From Paenibacillus dendritiformis (GTDB lineage: Bacteria > Bacillota > Bacilli > Paenibacillales > Paenibacillaceae), in assembly GCF_945605565.1 (NCBI RefSeq), contig NZ_OX216966.1, positions 6,316,001 to 6,380,000 of the forward strand: a stretch of 64,000 nucleotides of DNA, read 5' to 3'. Positions 7,507-15,865 of this stretch are shown here, in pieces. Every line of letters begins with the position of its first letter. Position 1 is the stretch's first letter. The notes under the pieces were generated by a model. It was not told where the DNA came from. It did no database searches and worked only from the letters and a program-made list of their open reading frames with translations. Both the position numbers and the translations under genes were made by a program.

Positions 7507-9477
7507 ATGCTGCTTCAAGTGAACGGCATGAGCAAGAGTTACGGGATAACTCCCGTATTGTCGAATATTACGCTGCAGATTCTGGAGCGCGAGCGGATTG
7601 GGCTGGTCGGCGTGAACGGGGCCGGCAAATCGACGCTCCTGCAGCTCATCGCCGGAGAGATGTCCCCAGACAGCGGGACCATTTATAAAGCCAAAGAAAC
7701 ACGCATCGGTTACCTGGCCCAGAACAGCGGACTGCAGTCCGACCGCTCCATCTGGGACGAGATGATGCTCGTATTCGCCCCATTAGTGGAAGCGGAACAG
7801 GAGCTGAGACAGCTCGAGCATGAGATTGCCGACCCGGAGACCGCCGCCGACTCCGCCCGCCATGAAGCGGTATTGCGCAGGTACGCCGAACGCTCGGAAT
7901 GGTTCCGCATGCAGGGCGGTTATGAGATGGAGACGCGGGTGCGGAGCATTCTTCACGGGATGGGCTTCGGCCAGATGGACCCGGGCACGCCCATTCATAC
8001 GCTGAGCGGCGGCCAGAAGACCCGGCTGGCCTTGGCCCGCATTCTGCTGCAGCAGCCGGATCTGCTGCTGCTGGACGAGCCGACGAACCATCTGGACATC
8101 CATACGCTGACTTGGCTCGAGAATTATCTTCGCTCCTATCCGGGAGCGGTGCTGGTCGTGTCTCACGACCGTTATTTCCTGGATGCGATGGTCACCACCA
8201 TTATCGAGATCGAGCGGCATCAGGCGAAGCGCTACACCGGCAATTATACGAAGTATATGGAATTAAAAGCGGCCGAGTACGAGCAGCAGATGAAGCTGTA
8301 TGAGAAGCAGCAGGACGAGATCGCCCGGCTGGAGGATTTCGTCCAGCGCAACCTCGTGCGCGCTTCGACGACGAAGCGGGCGCAGAGCCGGCGCAAGACG
8401 CTGGAGAAAATGGAGCGGCTGGATAAGCCGGCCGGCGAGCTGAAGAAGGCGCATTTCCGCTTCGAGACGACGAGACAGAGCGGCAAAGACGTGCTGCATG
8501 TGCAGCAGCTCTCCGCAGGCTATGACGCCGCGGAGCCATTGTTCCGCCATGCCGAATTCGATCTGAAGCGCGGCGAGATGGTCGCCCTTATCGGTCCGAA
8601 CGGAATCGGCAAGTCGACCTTGCTGAAGGTGCTGATCGACAAGCATCCCCTTCGCGAAGGAAGCGTCCGCTGGGGCACCAATGTCTCGATCGGTTACTAT
8701 GATCAAGAGCAATCGACGCTGAATCCGAACCATACGGTGCTCGAAGAGGTATGGAGCGCCTATCCTCATCTGGAAGAGGTGCGGATACGGACCGTATTGG
8801 GGAACTTCCTGTTCAGCGGGGATGATGTGACGAAGAAGGTCGCTTCCCTGAGCGGCGGGGAAAAGGCGCGCGTCGCCCTGGCCAAGCTGATGCTGCAGCA
8901 GGCGAACGTGCTGATTCTCGACGAGCCGACCAACCACCTCGATCTGTTCAGCAAGGAAGTGCTGGAATCGGCGCTGTACGACTATGAAGGCACACTGCTG
9001 TTCATTTCCCATGACCGCTACTTCCTGAACAAGATGGCGGAGCGCATCATCGAGCTGGATGCGGACGGAACGCACCCGTATCTCGGCAATTATGACGACT
9101 ATATGGCCAAAAAGCAGGAGCTTGCCGAAGACGAAGCGATTCGCGCCTCGCTGCAGCCGGCGCCAAGCAAGCCGGCCGCGTTCCAGGGCAGCGCCGCGGC
9201 GGACAGTGCGGCCGATGCGGGCTTGAGCGCGGCGGAGGCGTATGAGGCCGACAAGCAGGCCAAGCGCGAGGAGCGTGCGCGCCAGCGGAAGCTGGAGCAA
9301 TTGGAGACGCAGATTGCCGCGCTGGAAGCGGCGATCGCGGAGCGCGAGCTGGAGCTTGCCGAGCCGGACGTCTATAACGACTATGTCCGCGTCCAAGCGA
9401 TCCAGACGCAGCTCGAGGAAGACAAGGAAGCATTGAACGCGGTATACGCCGAATGGGAGCAGCTGATGGAAGCCTAG
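7507..9477 (+). CDS. ABC-F family ATPase (YdiF/Uup-like)
   Basis: The 656-residue soluble protein has two ABC domains and no membrane segments. The first Walker A is GVNGAGKST (residue ~36), with LSGGQKTRLALA and LLLDEPTNHLD. The second Walker A is GPNGIGKST (~365), with LSGGEKARVALA and LILDEPTNHLD. The inter-domain linker is basic and helical, and a coiled-coil C-terminal domain follows (about 545-656, KREERARQRKLEQLETQIAAL). ABC-F proteins act on the ribosome. The length and the C-terminal coiled coil match Bacillus YdiF, whose gene neighbours tsaD and the tat genes as here. The start has GGAGGAG upstream. Confidence 0.93.
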   Translation: MLLQVNGMSKSYGITPVLSNITLQILERERIGLVGVNGAGKSTLLQLIAGEMSPDSGTIYKAKETRIGYLAQNSGLQSDRSIWDEMMLVFAPLVEAEQELRQLEHEIADPETAADSARHEAVLRRYAERSEWFRMQGGYEMETRVRSILHGMGFGQMDPGTPIHTLSGGQKTRLALARILLQQPDLLLLDEPTNHLDIHTLTWLENYLRSYPGAVLVVSHDRYFLDAMVTTIIEIERHQAKRYTGNYTKYMELKAAEYEQQMKLYEKQQDEIARLEDFVQRNLVRASTTKRAQSRRKTLEKMERLDKPAGELKKAHFRFETTRQSGKDVLHVQQLSAGYDAAEPLFRHAEFDLKRGEMVALIGPNGIGKSTLLKVLIDKHPLREGSVRWGTNVSIGYYDQEQSTLNPNHTVLEEVWSAYPHLEEVRIRTVLGNFLFSGDDVTKKVASLSGGEKARVALAKLMLQQANVLILDEPTNHLDLFSKEVLESALYDYEGTLLFISHDRYFLNKMAERIIELDADGTHPYLGNYDDYMAKKQELAEDEAIRASLQPAPSKPAAFQGSAAADSAADAGLSAAEAYEADKQAKREERARQRKLEQLETQIAALEAAIAERELELAEPDVYNDYVRVQAIQTQLEEDKEALNAVYAEWEQLMEA

Positions 9478-9519
9478 AAGCAGAAGCGCGTCCATCTGCA
9501 TGCCCGCCTATCCCAAGAA

Positions 9520-9565
9520 CAAGGGGCCGCCCCGGGGTCTGTTCGGACTCTGAGGGCGGCCCTTG
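9520..9565. terminator. Long stem-loop between ABC-F gene and ybaK
   Basis: CAAGGGGCCGCCC pairs with GGGCGGCCCTTG across a 21-nt loop in the 126-bp gap between convergent genes. No good T tract follows on either side, so it is a likely transcript end but not a textbook terminator. Confidence 0.5.
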
Positions 9566-9603
9566 TCATGAGACGGCTGGCGTTTACACGGCGCCGCTGC
9601 CGC

Positions 9604-10080
9604 CTAGACGACCGGCATCACCCGCCCGCTCGTCATCCCGATCAGCTCCTGCGGCGTGAGCGGAAAGACGGCGTGCGGATGTCCCGCTGCAGCCCATATC
9701 TCCGCATACGGAAGCAAATCTTCATCGATTAGCGTCACTATCGGCTCCTTATGCCCGATGGGCGGGATGCCTCCGATGACGAATCCCGTGTGCTCGCGCA
9801 CGAAGCCGGCGTCGGCTTTGCCCAGCTTCTCGCCGATCTCCTGTCCGATCCGCTTCTCGTTAATGCGGTTCGTTCCGCTAGCGACCACCAGCAGCGGCTT
9901 CTCTGACTGCTTCATCCGGAAGATGATGGACTTCGCGATCTGCGCGACCTCGCACCCGATCGCCTCTGCCGCTTCCTGGGCCGTGCGTGCGCTGTCCGGA
10001 AGGACGACGACCCGATTGGCGAAGCCAAGCTCCTCCAATTTGTCCTGCACCGCTTGAACCCGATCATTGATTTTTTCCAT
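9604..10080 (-). CDS. YbaK/EbsC-family aminoacyl-tRNA deacylase
   Basis: The 158-residue single-domain editing enzyme is related to YbaK/ProX and probably hydrolyses mischarged Cys- or Ala-tRNA(Pro). Family marks are CEVAQIAKSIIF with the conserved Lys near residue 50, VVASGTNRINEKRIG, FVIGGIPPIGH with the Gly-rich catalytic loop near residue 103, and a final HAVFPLTPQEL. Length is standard. It is convergent with the ABC-F gene, and its upstream region is the DnaA-box cluster. Substrate specificity is inferred, not shown. Confidence 0.92.
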   Translation of the reverse strand: MEKINDRVQAVQDKLEELGFANRVVVLPDSARTAQEAAEAIGCEVAQIAKSIIFRMKQSEKPLLVVASGTNRINEKRIGQEIGEKLGKADAGFVREHTGFVIGGIPPIGHKEPIVTLIDEDLLPYAEIWAAAGHPHAVFPLTPQELIGMTSGRVMPVV

Positions 10081-10228
10081 TGTGAAGATCCCTCCTGCTT
10101 CGAACCCAATCTGCCGCTGAAATCAATAGCGCGTTTTATTCCTCTGTCATCTTGCCTCGCGAGCCGCGGCGGCTGCCCGTTTTCATGTGATGAACCCCGG
10201 AACTCTCCACGCACTCGTAAATCACAAG

Positions 10229-10476
10229 TTATACACAGCTCGCGACTGAACGATCGGCTGCTGATCCCATGCTTCATATTCATTTTTCGCTGTCATACCA
10301 ATGGTTTTCGTGGAATCACCAGCATTATCCACTGTTTTATCCACATTATCCACAACCAACAGGGCATATCTTGAAAAATCTGTCCTCTTTTTCACCTGGA
10401 TACAGACCTTGGTACCAAAGGGGAGTAAGCGTTTTATCCCCATTTTCAACAGGATATGTGGATAACTTTGTCCACA
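10229..10476. other. Cluster of DnaA-box-like 9-mers
   Basis: The 400-bp gap between ybaK and leuA contains TTATACACA (10229-10237), TTATCCACT (10325-10333), TTATCCACA twice back to back (10337-10345 and 10346-10354), TTATCCCCA (10434-10442), TTATCCACA on the minus strand (10457-10465) and TTGTCCACA (10468-10476). Four match the DnaA consensus TTATNCACA exactly and three differ by one base. Spacing suits cooperative DnaA binding. There is no dnaA/dnaN and no clear AT-rich unwinding element, so it looks like a DnaA-titrating or regulatory cluster rather than oriC. Confidence 0.75.
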
Positions 10477-10482
10477 TCCGCA

Positions 10483-12114
10483 TTAGGATGCATCGTGACG
10501 CTGGGCGGACAGGAGCTCCTGCTCTTGAACGGGCTCTCCATCAGCGGCGGCGCTGCGAAGCGCCTGGTTGCAGGCGGCCATATAAGCTTGGGCCGCAGCC
10601 AGCACGATGTCCTGATGCGTCGCGCTTCCCTGATACACCTGATCATGGAGCGACACCGTCACGATCGCTTCGCCCGACGCCTCTTCCCCGGAAGAGAGCG
10701 AATGCAGCTCCAGATCCTCGAACCGGATCGGCTCCCGGACGGCTTGGGACAAGGCGCGGATAACCGCTTCAATCGGTCCGCTGCCCACTCCGGCATACGT
10801 CTGCTTCTTGCCGGTCGCCTGCTCCTGCACCGTCACGGACGCGGCCCGCTTGCGGTCATTGCCCGCCACCACTTCGACATCAAGCAAGCTCAACGGCTCC
10901 AGCTGCTCGTTCAGCGTCTCGCCGATGCATTGCAGCAGCTGATCGTCCGTCACGACCTTCTGCGCATCGGCCACGCGCTTGAAGCGGTCATACACTTCGT
11001 TCAACTGGTCGGCATTGAGATGGACGCCATACTGCTCCGCGCGGTGCTTGAGCGCGTGCCGGCCCGAATGCTTGCCCAGAATAATCATATGATGCGGGAT
11101 GCCCAGCTTCACCGGATCCATAATCTCATACGTGTTGCGGTTCTTGAGCAGGCCGTCCTGATGGATGCCGGACTCATGCTGGAAGGCGTTGCGGCCGACC
11201 ACCGGCTTGTTATAGGCAATCGGGAAATGCATCATCCGGCTGACCGCGCGCGACGTCTCGTACAAATATTCCGGACGAATGCGGGCCGCGGCCCGCAGGG
11301 CATCGCCGCGCGTATCGAGCGCCATAATCAATTCTTCCAGCGCGCAGTTCCCCGTCCGTTCGCCGACCCCGTTGACCGTCACCTCGATCTGGGTCGCGCC
11401 CGCTTGAATCGCCGCCAGGCTGTTCGCGACCGCCAGCCCCAGGTCGTTGTGGCAGTGCGCGCTGAACACCGCATGCTCCGCCCCGCGTGCGCCCTGCCGC
11501 ACCTTGCGGAACAGCGCTCCGTATTCCTCCGGCAGCGCGTAACCGACCGTATCCGGCAGGTTGATAATCGACGCGCCTTCCTCGATCGCCGCCTCCACCA
11601 GCTCGATAACGAAGTCCACATCCGAGCGCGTCGCATCCATGGCCGTGAATTCGATGCGATCGGCGAACTGCTTCGCATAGGCCACCGTCTCTCTCGCCAT
11701 CTGCTTCACCTCGGCGCGCGATTTGCGCAGCTGATGCTGAAGATGGATATCCGACGACGAGATGAAAACATGAATCCTGCGCAGGGCGGCATCGGCCGTC
11801 GCCTTCACGGCTGCGTCGATATCCTCCCGAACCGCGCGCGCGAAGCCGCAGATCTCCACTTGCGGATACAAGCGGGAGATGCGCTGCACCGCTTCGAATT
11901 CACCCGGACTCGAGATCGGGAAGCCCGGCTCAATCACATCAACCCCGAGCCGGACGAGCTGCTCCGCCAGCTCCAGCTTCTGCGGCAGCGTCAAGGCCGC
12001 GCCCGGGGCCTGCTCGCCGTCCCGCAGTGTCGTGTCGAAAATCTGAATCATCCGCTTCTCCTGATCTTGCCCGATTTCGGCCTGCATCGAATTCCCTTGT
12101 GTATGTGTACCCAT
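10483..12114 (-). CDS. leuA: 2-isopropylmalate synthase
   Basis: The 543-residue enzyme condenses acetyl-CoA and 2-oxoisovalerate in the first committed step of leucine synthesis. The signatures are FDTTLRDGEQAPGAAL near the N-terminus (catalytic metal site), HCHNDLGLAVANS (residues ~215) with the metal-binding histidines, GVGERTGNCALEE, and HESGIHQDG; the C-terminal third is the LeuA allosteric domain that senses leucine. The ORF opens at 12129, but the second ATG (12114) has GGGAGG eight nt upstream and is preferred. It stands alone, without leuBCD or ilv genes, and its leader carries two leucine T-boxes. Confidence 0.95.
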   Translation of the reverse strand: MGTHTQGNSMQAEIGQDQEKRMIQIFDTTLRDGEQAPGAALTLPQKLELAEQLVRLGVDVIEPGFPISSPGEFEAVQRISRLYPQVEICGFARAVREDIDAAVKATADAALRRIHVFISSSDIHLQHQLRKSRAEVKQMARETVAYAKQFADRIEFTAMDATRSDVDFVIELVEAAIEEGASIINLPDTVGYALPEEYGALFRKVRQGARGAEHAVFSAHCHNDLGLAVANSLAAIQAGATQIEVTVNGVGERTGNCALEELIMALDTRGDALRAAARIRPEYLYETSRAVSRMMHFPIAYNKPVVGRNAFQHESGIHQDGLLKNRNTYEIMDPVKLGIPHHMIILGKHSGRHALKHRAEQYGVHLNADQLNEVYDRFKRVADAQKVVTDDQLLQCIGETLNEQLEPLSLLDVEVVAGNDRKRAASVTVQEQATGKKQTYAGVGSGPIEAVIRALSQAVREPIRFEDLELHSLSSGEEASGEAIVTVSLHDQVYQGSATHQDIVLAAAQAYMAACNQALRSAAADGEPVQEQELLSAQRHDAS

Positions 12115-12170
12115 CGCGATTCCTCCCATTAATGCAGTTTTTCTGAAAATAATCCATCTTCTCTTGAAAT

Positions 12171-12440
12171 AAAAAAAGCCTGACGTCTCTTAAGAGACGA
12201 CAAGCTCTGCTCTGCCGCGGTACCACTCTCGTTGGAAGATCATCCGCAATCCGCAAGATCCTCCCCCTCGGCCTGATAACGGTCAGGTACCGTAGCTGCC
12301 TACTGCCGGCGGACATCCTTACGGACATGTTCAGCCGGTTCAGCCGCTCCACTCCCGGGCGAGTTCAGACGTTCCGCCGCTGCGTCGCACCACCCCGCAG
12401 CTCTCTGATCGGCTTCCGTGTCTTACTGCTCCCGTTCTAC
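12171..12440 (-). promoter_or_regulatory. Leucine T-box leader, promoter-distal copy
   Basis: On the minus strand this holds a stem I with AGAGAGCTGCGGGGTGGTG and the specifier loop GAACTCG. The specifier CUC (12361-12363) reads leucine. The T-box proper (AACGAGAGTGGTACCGCGG, 12215-12233) is followed by a terminator stem around TTAA with GTCTCT/AGAGAC and TTTTTTT (12171-12205). Uncharged tRNA-Leu should pair with the T-box and allow readthrough into leuA, which starts 57 nt past the T tract. Confidence 0.93.
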
Positions 12441-12470
12441 GTGTTCGATATATGCATGTTCATTGATAAC

Positions 12471-12800
12471 AAAAAAACCTGCCATCTCGTTAGAGACGAC
12501 AGGTAGATGCCGTGGTACCACTCTAGTTGACGATCTTCATCTTCGCGCTCAAGATGAAGCGATCGTCCGCTTATGCGTACACCGCCGGATCCGGATCATG
12601 GCGATGCGCGCGCCCGATGACGGGGGCACCGTAACGGCATACCACCCGCTTGAGGGACACCCGTCCACCTGCTTCCGCATCTCAAGCCGGCATTCCGCCG
12701 TTCCGCTCCCAGGCGAGTTCAAGGCAACCGCCGCTGCGTCGCACCATCCCGCAGCTCTCTGGTTCGGACCGTTATCCTCTACTGCTCCTGTTCATTGCGT
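12471..12800 (-). promoter_or_regulatory. Leucine T-box leader, promoter-proximal copy
   Basis: This second complete T-box element lies upstream of the first on the same transcript. It has stem I with AGAGAGCTGCGGGATGGTG, a specifier loop GAACTCG with CUC (Leu) at 12715-12717, the T-box sequence AACTAGAGTGGTACCACGG (12509-12528), and its own terminator ACCTG...CAGGT plus TTTTTTT (12471-12504). The two copies are clearly homologous but not identical, especially between stem I and the T-box. Confidence 0.93.
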
Positions 12801-12846
12801 GTCAACCGATATTCCCATTCCATGGAAGGATTGAGGTTTGATGACT

Positions 12847-12875
12847 ATTATATTGTCCCGATGGAGGGGAGTCAA
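12847..12875 (-). promoter_or_regulatory. Sigma-A promoter of the leuA leader
   Basis: On the minus strand TTGACT (12875-12870) and TATAAT (12852-12847) are separated by exactly 17 nt. This would start transcription near 12840, just ahead of the first T-box. Confidence 0.8.
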
Positions 12876-12931
12876 TACCTAATTTGAAAATAAGGCACGC
12901 TCCTTCCCACTCGTCCGGCAGCGCTTGGCAG

Positions 12932-13984
12932 CTATTCCACCGACCACGCCTCGAGCGAGAACAGCGGCTGCGCCTGGAAATCAAGCGGCGTGAACTGCCC
13001 GTGCTTCCACTTGATATGCGCCGCGGCCGCGATCATCGCCGCATTGTCCGTGCAATATTCGAACGGCGGAATCAATAGCGGCACGCCTTCGGCCTGGCAG
13101 CGCTCGGCCAGCGCCGATCGCAATCCGCGGTTGGCGGCCACGCCGCCGCACAGCAGTAATTGGGCCGCGCCGTATTCCTTCACGGCGCGCATCGCTTTCT
13201 CCGTCAGCACGTCGATGACGGATTCCTGGAATCCGCGGGCGACGGCGGCGTACATCGGCGGCTCGCCCCGCATCTTCGCCTGATTGACGACGTTCAGCAC
13301 GGCGGACTTCAGTCCGCTGAAGCTGAAATCATAGGAATCAGGCTCCAGCCAGGCGCGCGGCAGCGTGATCGCGTCATCCGCGTCCACGGCGAGGCGGTCG
13401 ATATGCGGACCGCCCGGATAAGGGAAGCCGACCGCGCGGGCGACCTTGTCGTAAGCCTCGCCAACCGCGTCGTCGCGCGTGCTTCCGATGACGCGGAACA
13501 CGCCCTCCCGCTCCAGATGAACCAGCTCCGTATGCCCGCCGCTGACGACGAGCGCCATGCATGGATAGGCCAGCTCCTGCACGAGCCGGTTCGCATAAAT
13601 ATGCCCGGCGATATGATGCGTCCCGATCAAGGGCACGTCCAGGGCCATCGCCAGCGATTTCGCCGCAACGATGCCGACGAGCAGCGAGCCGACGAGCCCC
13701 GGCCCCTGCGTGACCGCGACGGCCGTAATATCAGTCAGGGCAACGCCTGCCTGCTTGACCGCTTCCTCCAGCATGACGGTGATCGTCTCCACATGCTTGC
13801 GCGAAGCGATCTCCGGCACGACGCCGCCGAAGCGCTGATGGACGTCGATCTGGCTGGAGACTTGATTCGCCAGTACTTCGCGCCCGCCGCGAACGATGGC
13901 GACGGACGTCTCGTCGCAGCTTGTCTCGATCGCGAGTATGACGTCCGCTTCCGCCGGATGGGTATGAGAACTTGATATATTCAC
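12932..13984 (-). CDS. tsaD: tRNA N6-adenosine threonylcarbamoyltransferase TsaD
   Basis: The 350-residue ASKHA-fold enzyme transfers threonylcarbamoyl to A37 of ANN-decoding tRNAs. Visible are ILAIETSCDETS at the N-terminus, the metal-binding HHIAGHIYANR near residue 110, VVSGGHTEL, and the C-terminal DNAAMIAAA. The ORF is open to 14050, but that would overlap rimI. The GTG at 13984 has AGGTGA upstream and begins 15 nt after the rimI stop, so it is preferred. It is the last gene of the tsaE-tsaB-rimI-tsaD unit. Confidence 0.95.
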   Translation of the reverse strand: MNISSSHTHPAEADVILAIETSCDETSVAIVRGGREVLANQVSSQIDVHQRFGGVVPEIASRKHVETITVMLEEAVKQAGVALTDITAVAVTQGPGLVGSLLVGIVAAKSLAMALDVPLIGTHHIAGHIYANRLVQELAYPCMALVVSGGHTELVHLEREGVFRVIGSTRDDAVGEAYDKVARAVGFPYPGGPHIDRLAVDADDAITLPRAWLEPDSYDFSFSGLKSAVLNVVNQAKMRGEPPMYAAVARGFQESVIDVLTEKAMRAVKEYGAAQLLLCGGVAANRGLRSALAERCQAEGVPLLIPPFEYCTDNAAMIAAAAHIKWKHGQFTPLDFQAQPLFSLEAWSVE

Positions 13985-13998
13985 GAATGTCACCTGCT

Positions 13999-14526
13999 TT
14001 ATTCCGCTTGTTGATAGGAAGAGGCGGCCAACGCTTTCAGGTCGGTCCACATAATGAGCGCATCTTCCTTGTTATCCGAATAGTATCCTTTGCGCACGCC
14101 CGCTCCCTGAAAGCCGAACTTCGCATACAGCCGCTGGGCGATATGATTCGACACCCGGACCTCCAGCGTCATCGCCTCCATGCCGTAGGCCATCGCCTGA
14201 ACGACCATCTCCCGCAGCAAGCGCTCCCCGAGCTTCTGCCCCCGGAAATCGGGATGAACGGCGATATTGGTAATATGAGCTTCATCCACAACCGTCCACA
14301 TGCCGGAATAGCCGATAATGCGATCGCCATGAAGCATGACCGTATATTTGGCAAAATGGTTCTGCGTCAATTCATTCCGGAACGCATCTACCGTCCACGG
14401 CACCGTGAACGAAGCGTGCTCCACCTCCAGCACGCCGGGAATATCCTCAAGCCGCATCGGCCGGAACTCCACTCCGCCGGCTTCCGCCGCCCGTTCATCC
14501 TCATCGTATTCAGGTCGTTGTCCCAT
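13999..14526 (-). CDS. rimI: Ribosomal protein N-acetyltransferase RimI-like
   Basis: The 175-residue GNAT acetyltransferase is of the type that acetylates the N-terminus of ribosomal protein S18. The acetyl-CoA loop appears as HPDFRGQKLGERLLREM near residue 95, and RLYAKFGFQGAGVRKGYY gives the C-terminal signature. A 20-residue acidic N-terminal extension precedes the core. It lies between tsaB and tsaD with tight spacing, the classical arrangement in Bacillota. Confidence 0.92.
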   Translation of the reverse strand: MGQRPEYDEDERAAEAGGVEFRPMRLEDIPGVLEVEHASFTVPWTVDAFRNELTQNHFAKYTVMLHGDRIIGYSGMWTVVDEAHITNIAVHPDFRGQKLGERLLREMVVQAMAYGMEAMTLEVRVSNHIAQRLYAKFGFQGAGVRKGYYSDNKEDALIMWTDLKALAASSYQQAE

Positions 14527-14541
14527 CTGACATGCTCCCTT

Positions 14542-15381
14542 CTATAACTGCTGCTTCCGGTCCGCCCGCTCCTTCGCCAGCAGCTTCGCTTCCGCTTCGG
14601 CCAACTGCGTATAGTTCGGTTCGAGCCGATGGGTGTCTGTCCGCTCGCCTGCGGCATAGGCGCGCAGCCCGAGACGGCCGATCCAGCGCGCCTCCATCCC
14701 GCACGGGATGACGCGAATCCGGTCTCCCCATTGCGCCTGCAGGCCGTTCAGCGCTTCCTGCTGCGCTCCGGTGTCGCCGACGAACCATACTTCTGCGGCC
14801 GCATGCGAATGATCCGCGCCTCCCGCATCAGCCTGCAGCGCCCGGGACGCCTCCTCGGCGACCAGCGAGAACAGGCGAATCCCGTCCTCTCCATGCCGCT
14901 CCACGCCATTCGCCAGGGCCTCGTCCCCGCTTCCGTTCGAAGAGAAGGGAGCCGTATAGACCTGCCCCCTTCTCGCATCCATCAGCGGGTACACAAGGAT
15001 TCGCCCAGCGCCGCCCGCTGCCGCGCCGTCCTGTTCGGCCTGCTGCAGGCCGGAGAGCGCCAAGGCCTCCAGGCTGGATACGCCAATAACCGGCTTGTCC
15101 CATGTCCAAGCCATCGTCTTCCCGGCCGTGACCGCAATCCGCACGCCCGTATACGATCCAGGGCCGACACCGACGGCGACAAGATCCGTCGACTTGCCGC
15201 TCCACCCGTTATCCGCCATCAGCGACTGCACCGTCGGCAGCAGCTTGATCGAATGATTGCGTTCGGCCTGGGAATGGCGCTCGGCCACGAGCGCGCCCCC
15301 TTCGAGCAAGGCGGCGGTCAGAGCAGCCGTCGATGTATCCAGGGCCAGCACCCGTGTTCTGTTATGATCCTGTTGATGCAC
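14542..15381 (-). CDS. tsaB: tRNA t6A biosynthesis protein TsaB
   Basis: The 279-residue ASKHA-fold partner of TsaD is recognisable from VLALDTSTAALTAALLEG at the N-terminus, ERNHSIKLLPTVQSLM, and VGVGPGSYTGVRIAVTAGKTMAW around residues 70-90. It is longer than the usual ~230 residues because of an Ala/Gly-rich central insertion (about 130-200) and a charged C-terminus. TsaB scaffolds TsaD and TsaE. It starts 4 nt after the tsaE stop, so translation is likely coupled. Confidence 0.94.
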   Translation of the reverse strand: MHQQDHNRTRVLALDTSTAALTAALLEGGALVAERHSQAERNHSIKLLPTVQSLMADNGWSGKSTDLVAVGVGPGSYTGVRIAVTAGKTMAWTWDKPVIGVSSLEALALSGLQQAEQDGAAAGGAGRILVYPLMDARRGQVYTAPFSSNGSGDEALANGVERHGEDGIRLFSLVAEEASRALQADAGGADHSHAAAEVWFVGDTGAQQEALNGLQAQWGDRIRVIPCGMEARWIGRLGLRAYAAGERTDTHRLEPNYTQLAEAEAKLLAKERADRKQQL

Positions 15382-15385
15382 GATG

Positions 15386-15865
15386 TCAGACTCCCATCCG
15401 TTTAAGTTCGTTAACCCAGCTTACATAAGGCTCCCCGTAGGCGGTCAAGCGAATGATCCGCTCCGTCTCGCCCTCCGTCTGCATAAAAAGATGCAAATAA
15501 CGCGGCGGCAGCAGCGGCGTAATCAGGCTTGACCACTCAACCAGCGACACGCCGTCGCCATACAAATACTCATCCAACCCCAATTCATCCGCTTCCGCCA
15601 TCGAGATGCGGTACACATCCATATGATAGAGCGGCAGCCTGCCGCTGTCATATTCCTTAATTATCGTAAACGTCGGACTGTTGACGATCCCCTCGATACC
15701 GAGCGCACGCGCGACCGCCTGCGAGAACCGGGTCTTGCCCGCCCCCAGATCTCCGTCCAGAGCGAGCACCGTGCCGGGCTGACAGCGTTCGGCCAGCTTC
15801 GCGGCCAGCCGTTCCGTATCCGCTTCGCTCGCGGAGTAAAAGGCGAATTCCGCTGATTGGTTCAT
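15386..15865 (-). CDS. tsaE: tRNA t6A biosynthesis ATPase TsaE
   Basis: The 159-residue P-loop ATPase has Walker A GDLGAGKTRFSQA near residue 40 and the family motif SPTFTIIKEY with YHMDVYRI downstream. It powers the TsaBD complex. An ORF start at 15886 exists, but ATG 15865 has GGAGGG four nt upstream and is preferred. It is the first gene of the four-gene t6A operon. The thiL gene that precedes it in Bacillus is absent here. Confidence 0.94.
   Translation of the reverse strand: MNQSAEFAFYSASEADTERLAAKLAERCQPGTVLALDGDLGAGKTRFSQAVARALGIEGIVNSPTFTIIKEYDSGRLPLYHMDVYRISMAEADELGLDEYLYGDGVSLVEWSSLITPLLPPRYLHLFMQTEGETERIIRLTAYGEPYVSWVNELKRMGV

Noticed and set aside
8263..9501. 412-codon frame antisense to the ABC-F gene
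   Set aside because: Shadow of a gene with both Walker motifs and signature sequences; no protein-like features of its own.
10229..10476. Chromosomal origin of replication
   Set aside because: No dnaA, dnaN, rnpA or AT-rich unwinding region; boxes are better read as a titration or regulatory cluster.
10456..12132. 558-codon plus-strand frame antisense to leuA
   Set aside because: Same codon-bias artefact; leuA on the minus strand has full catalytic motifs.
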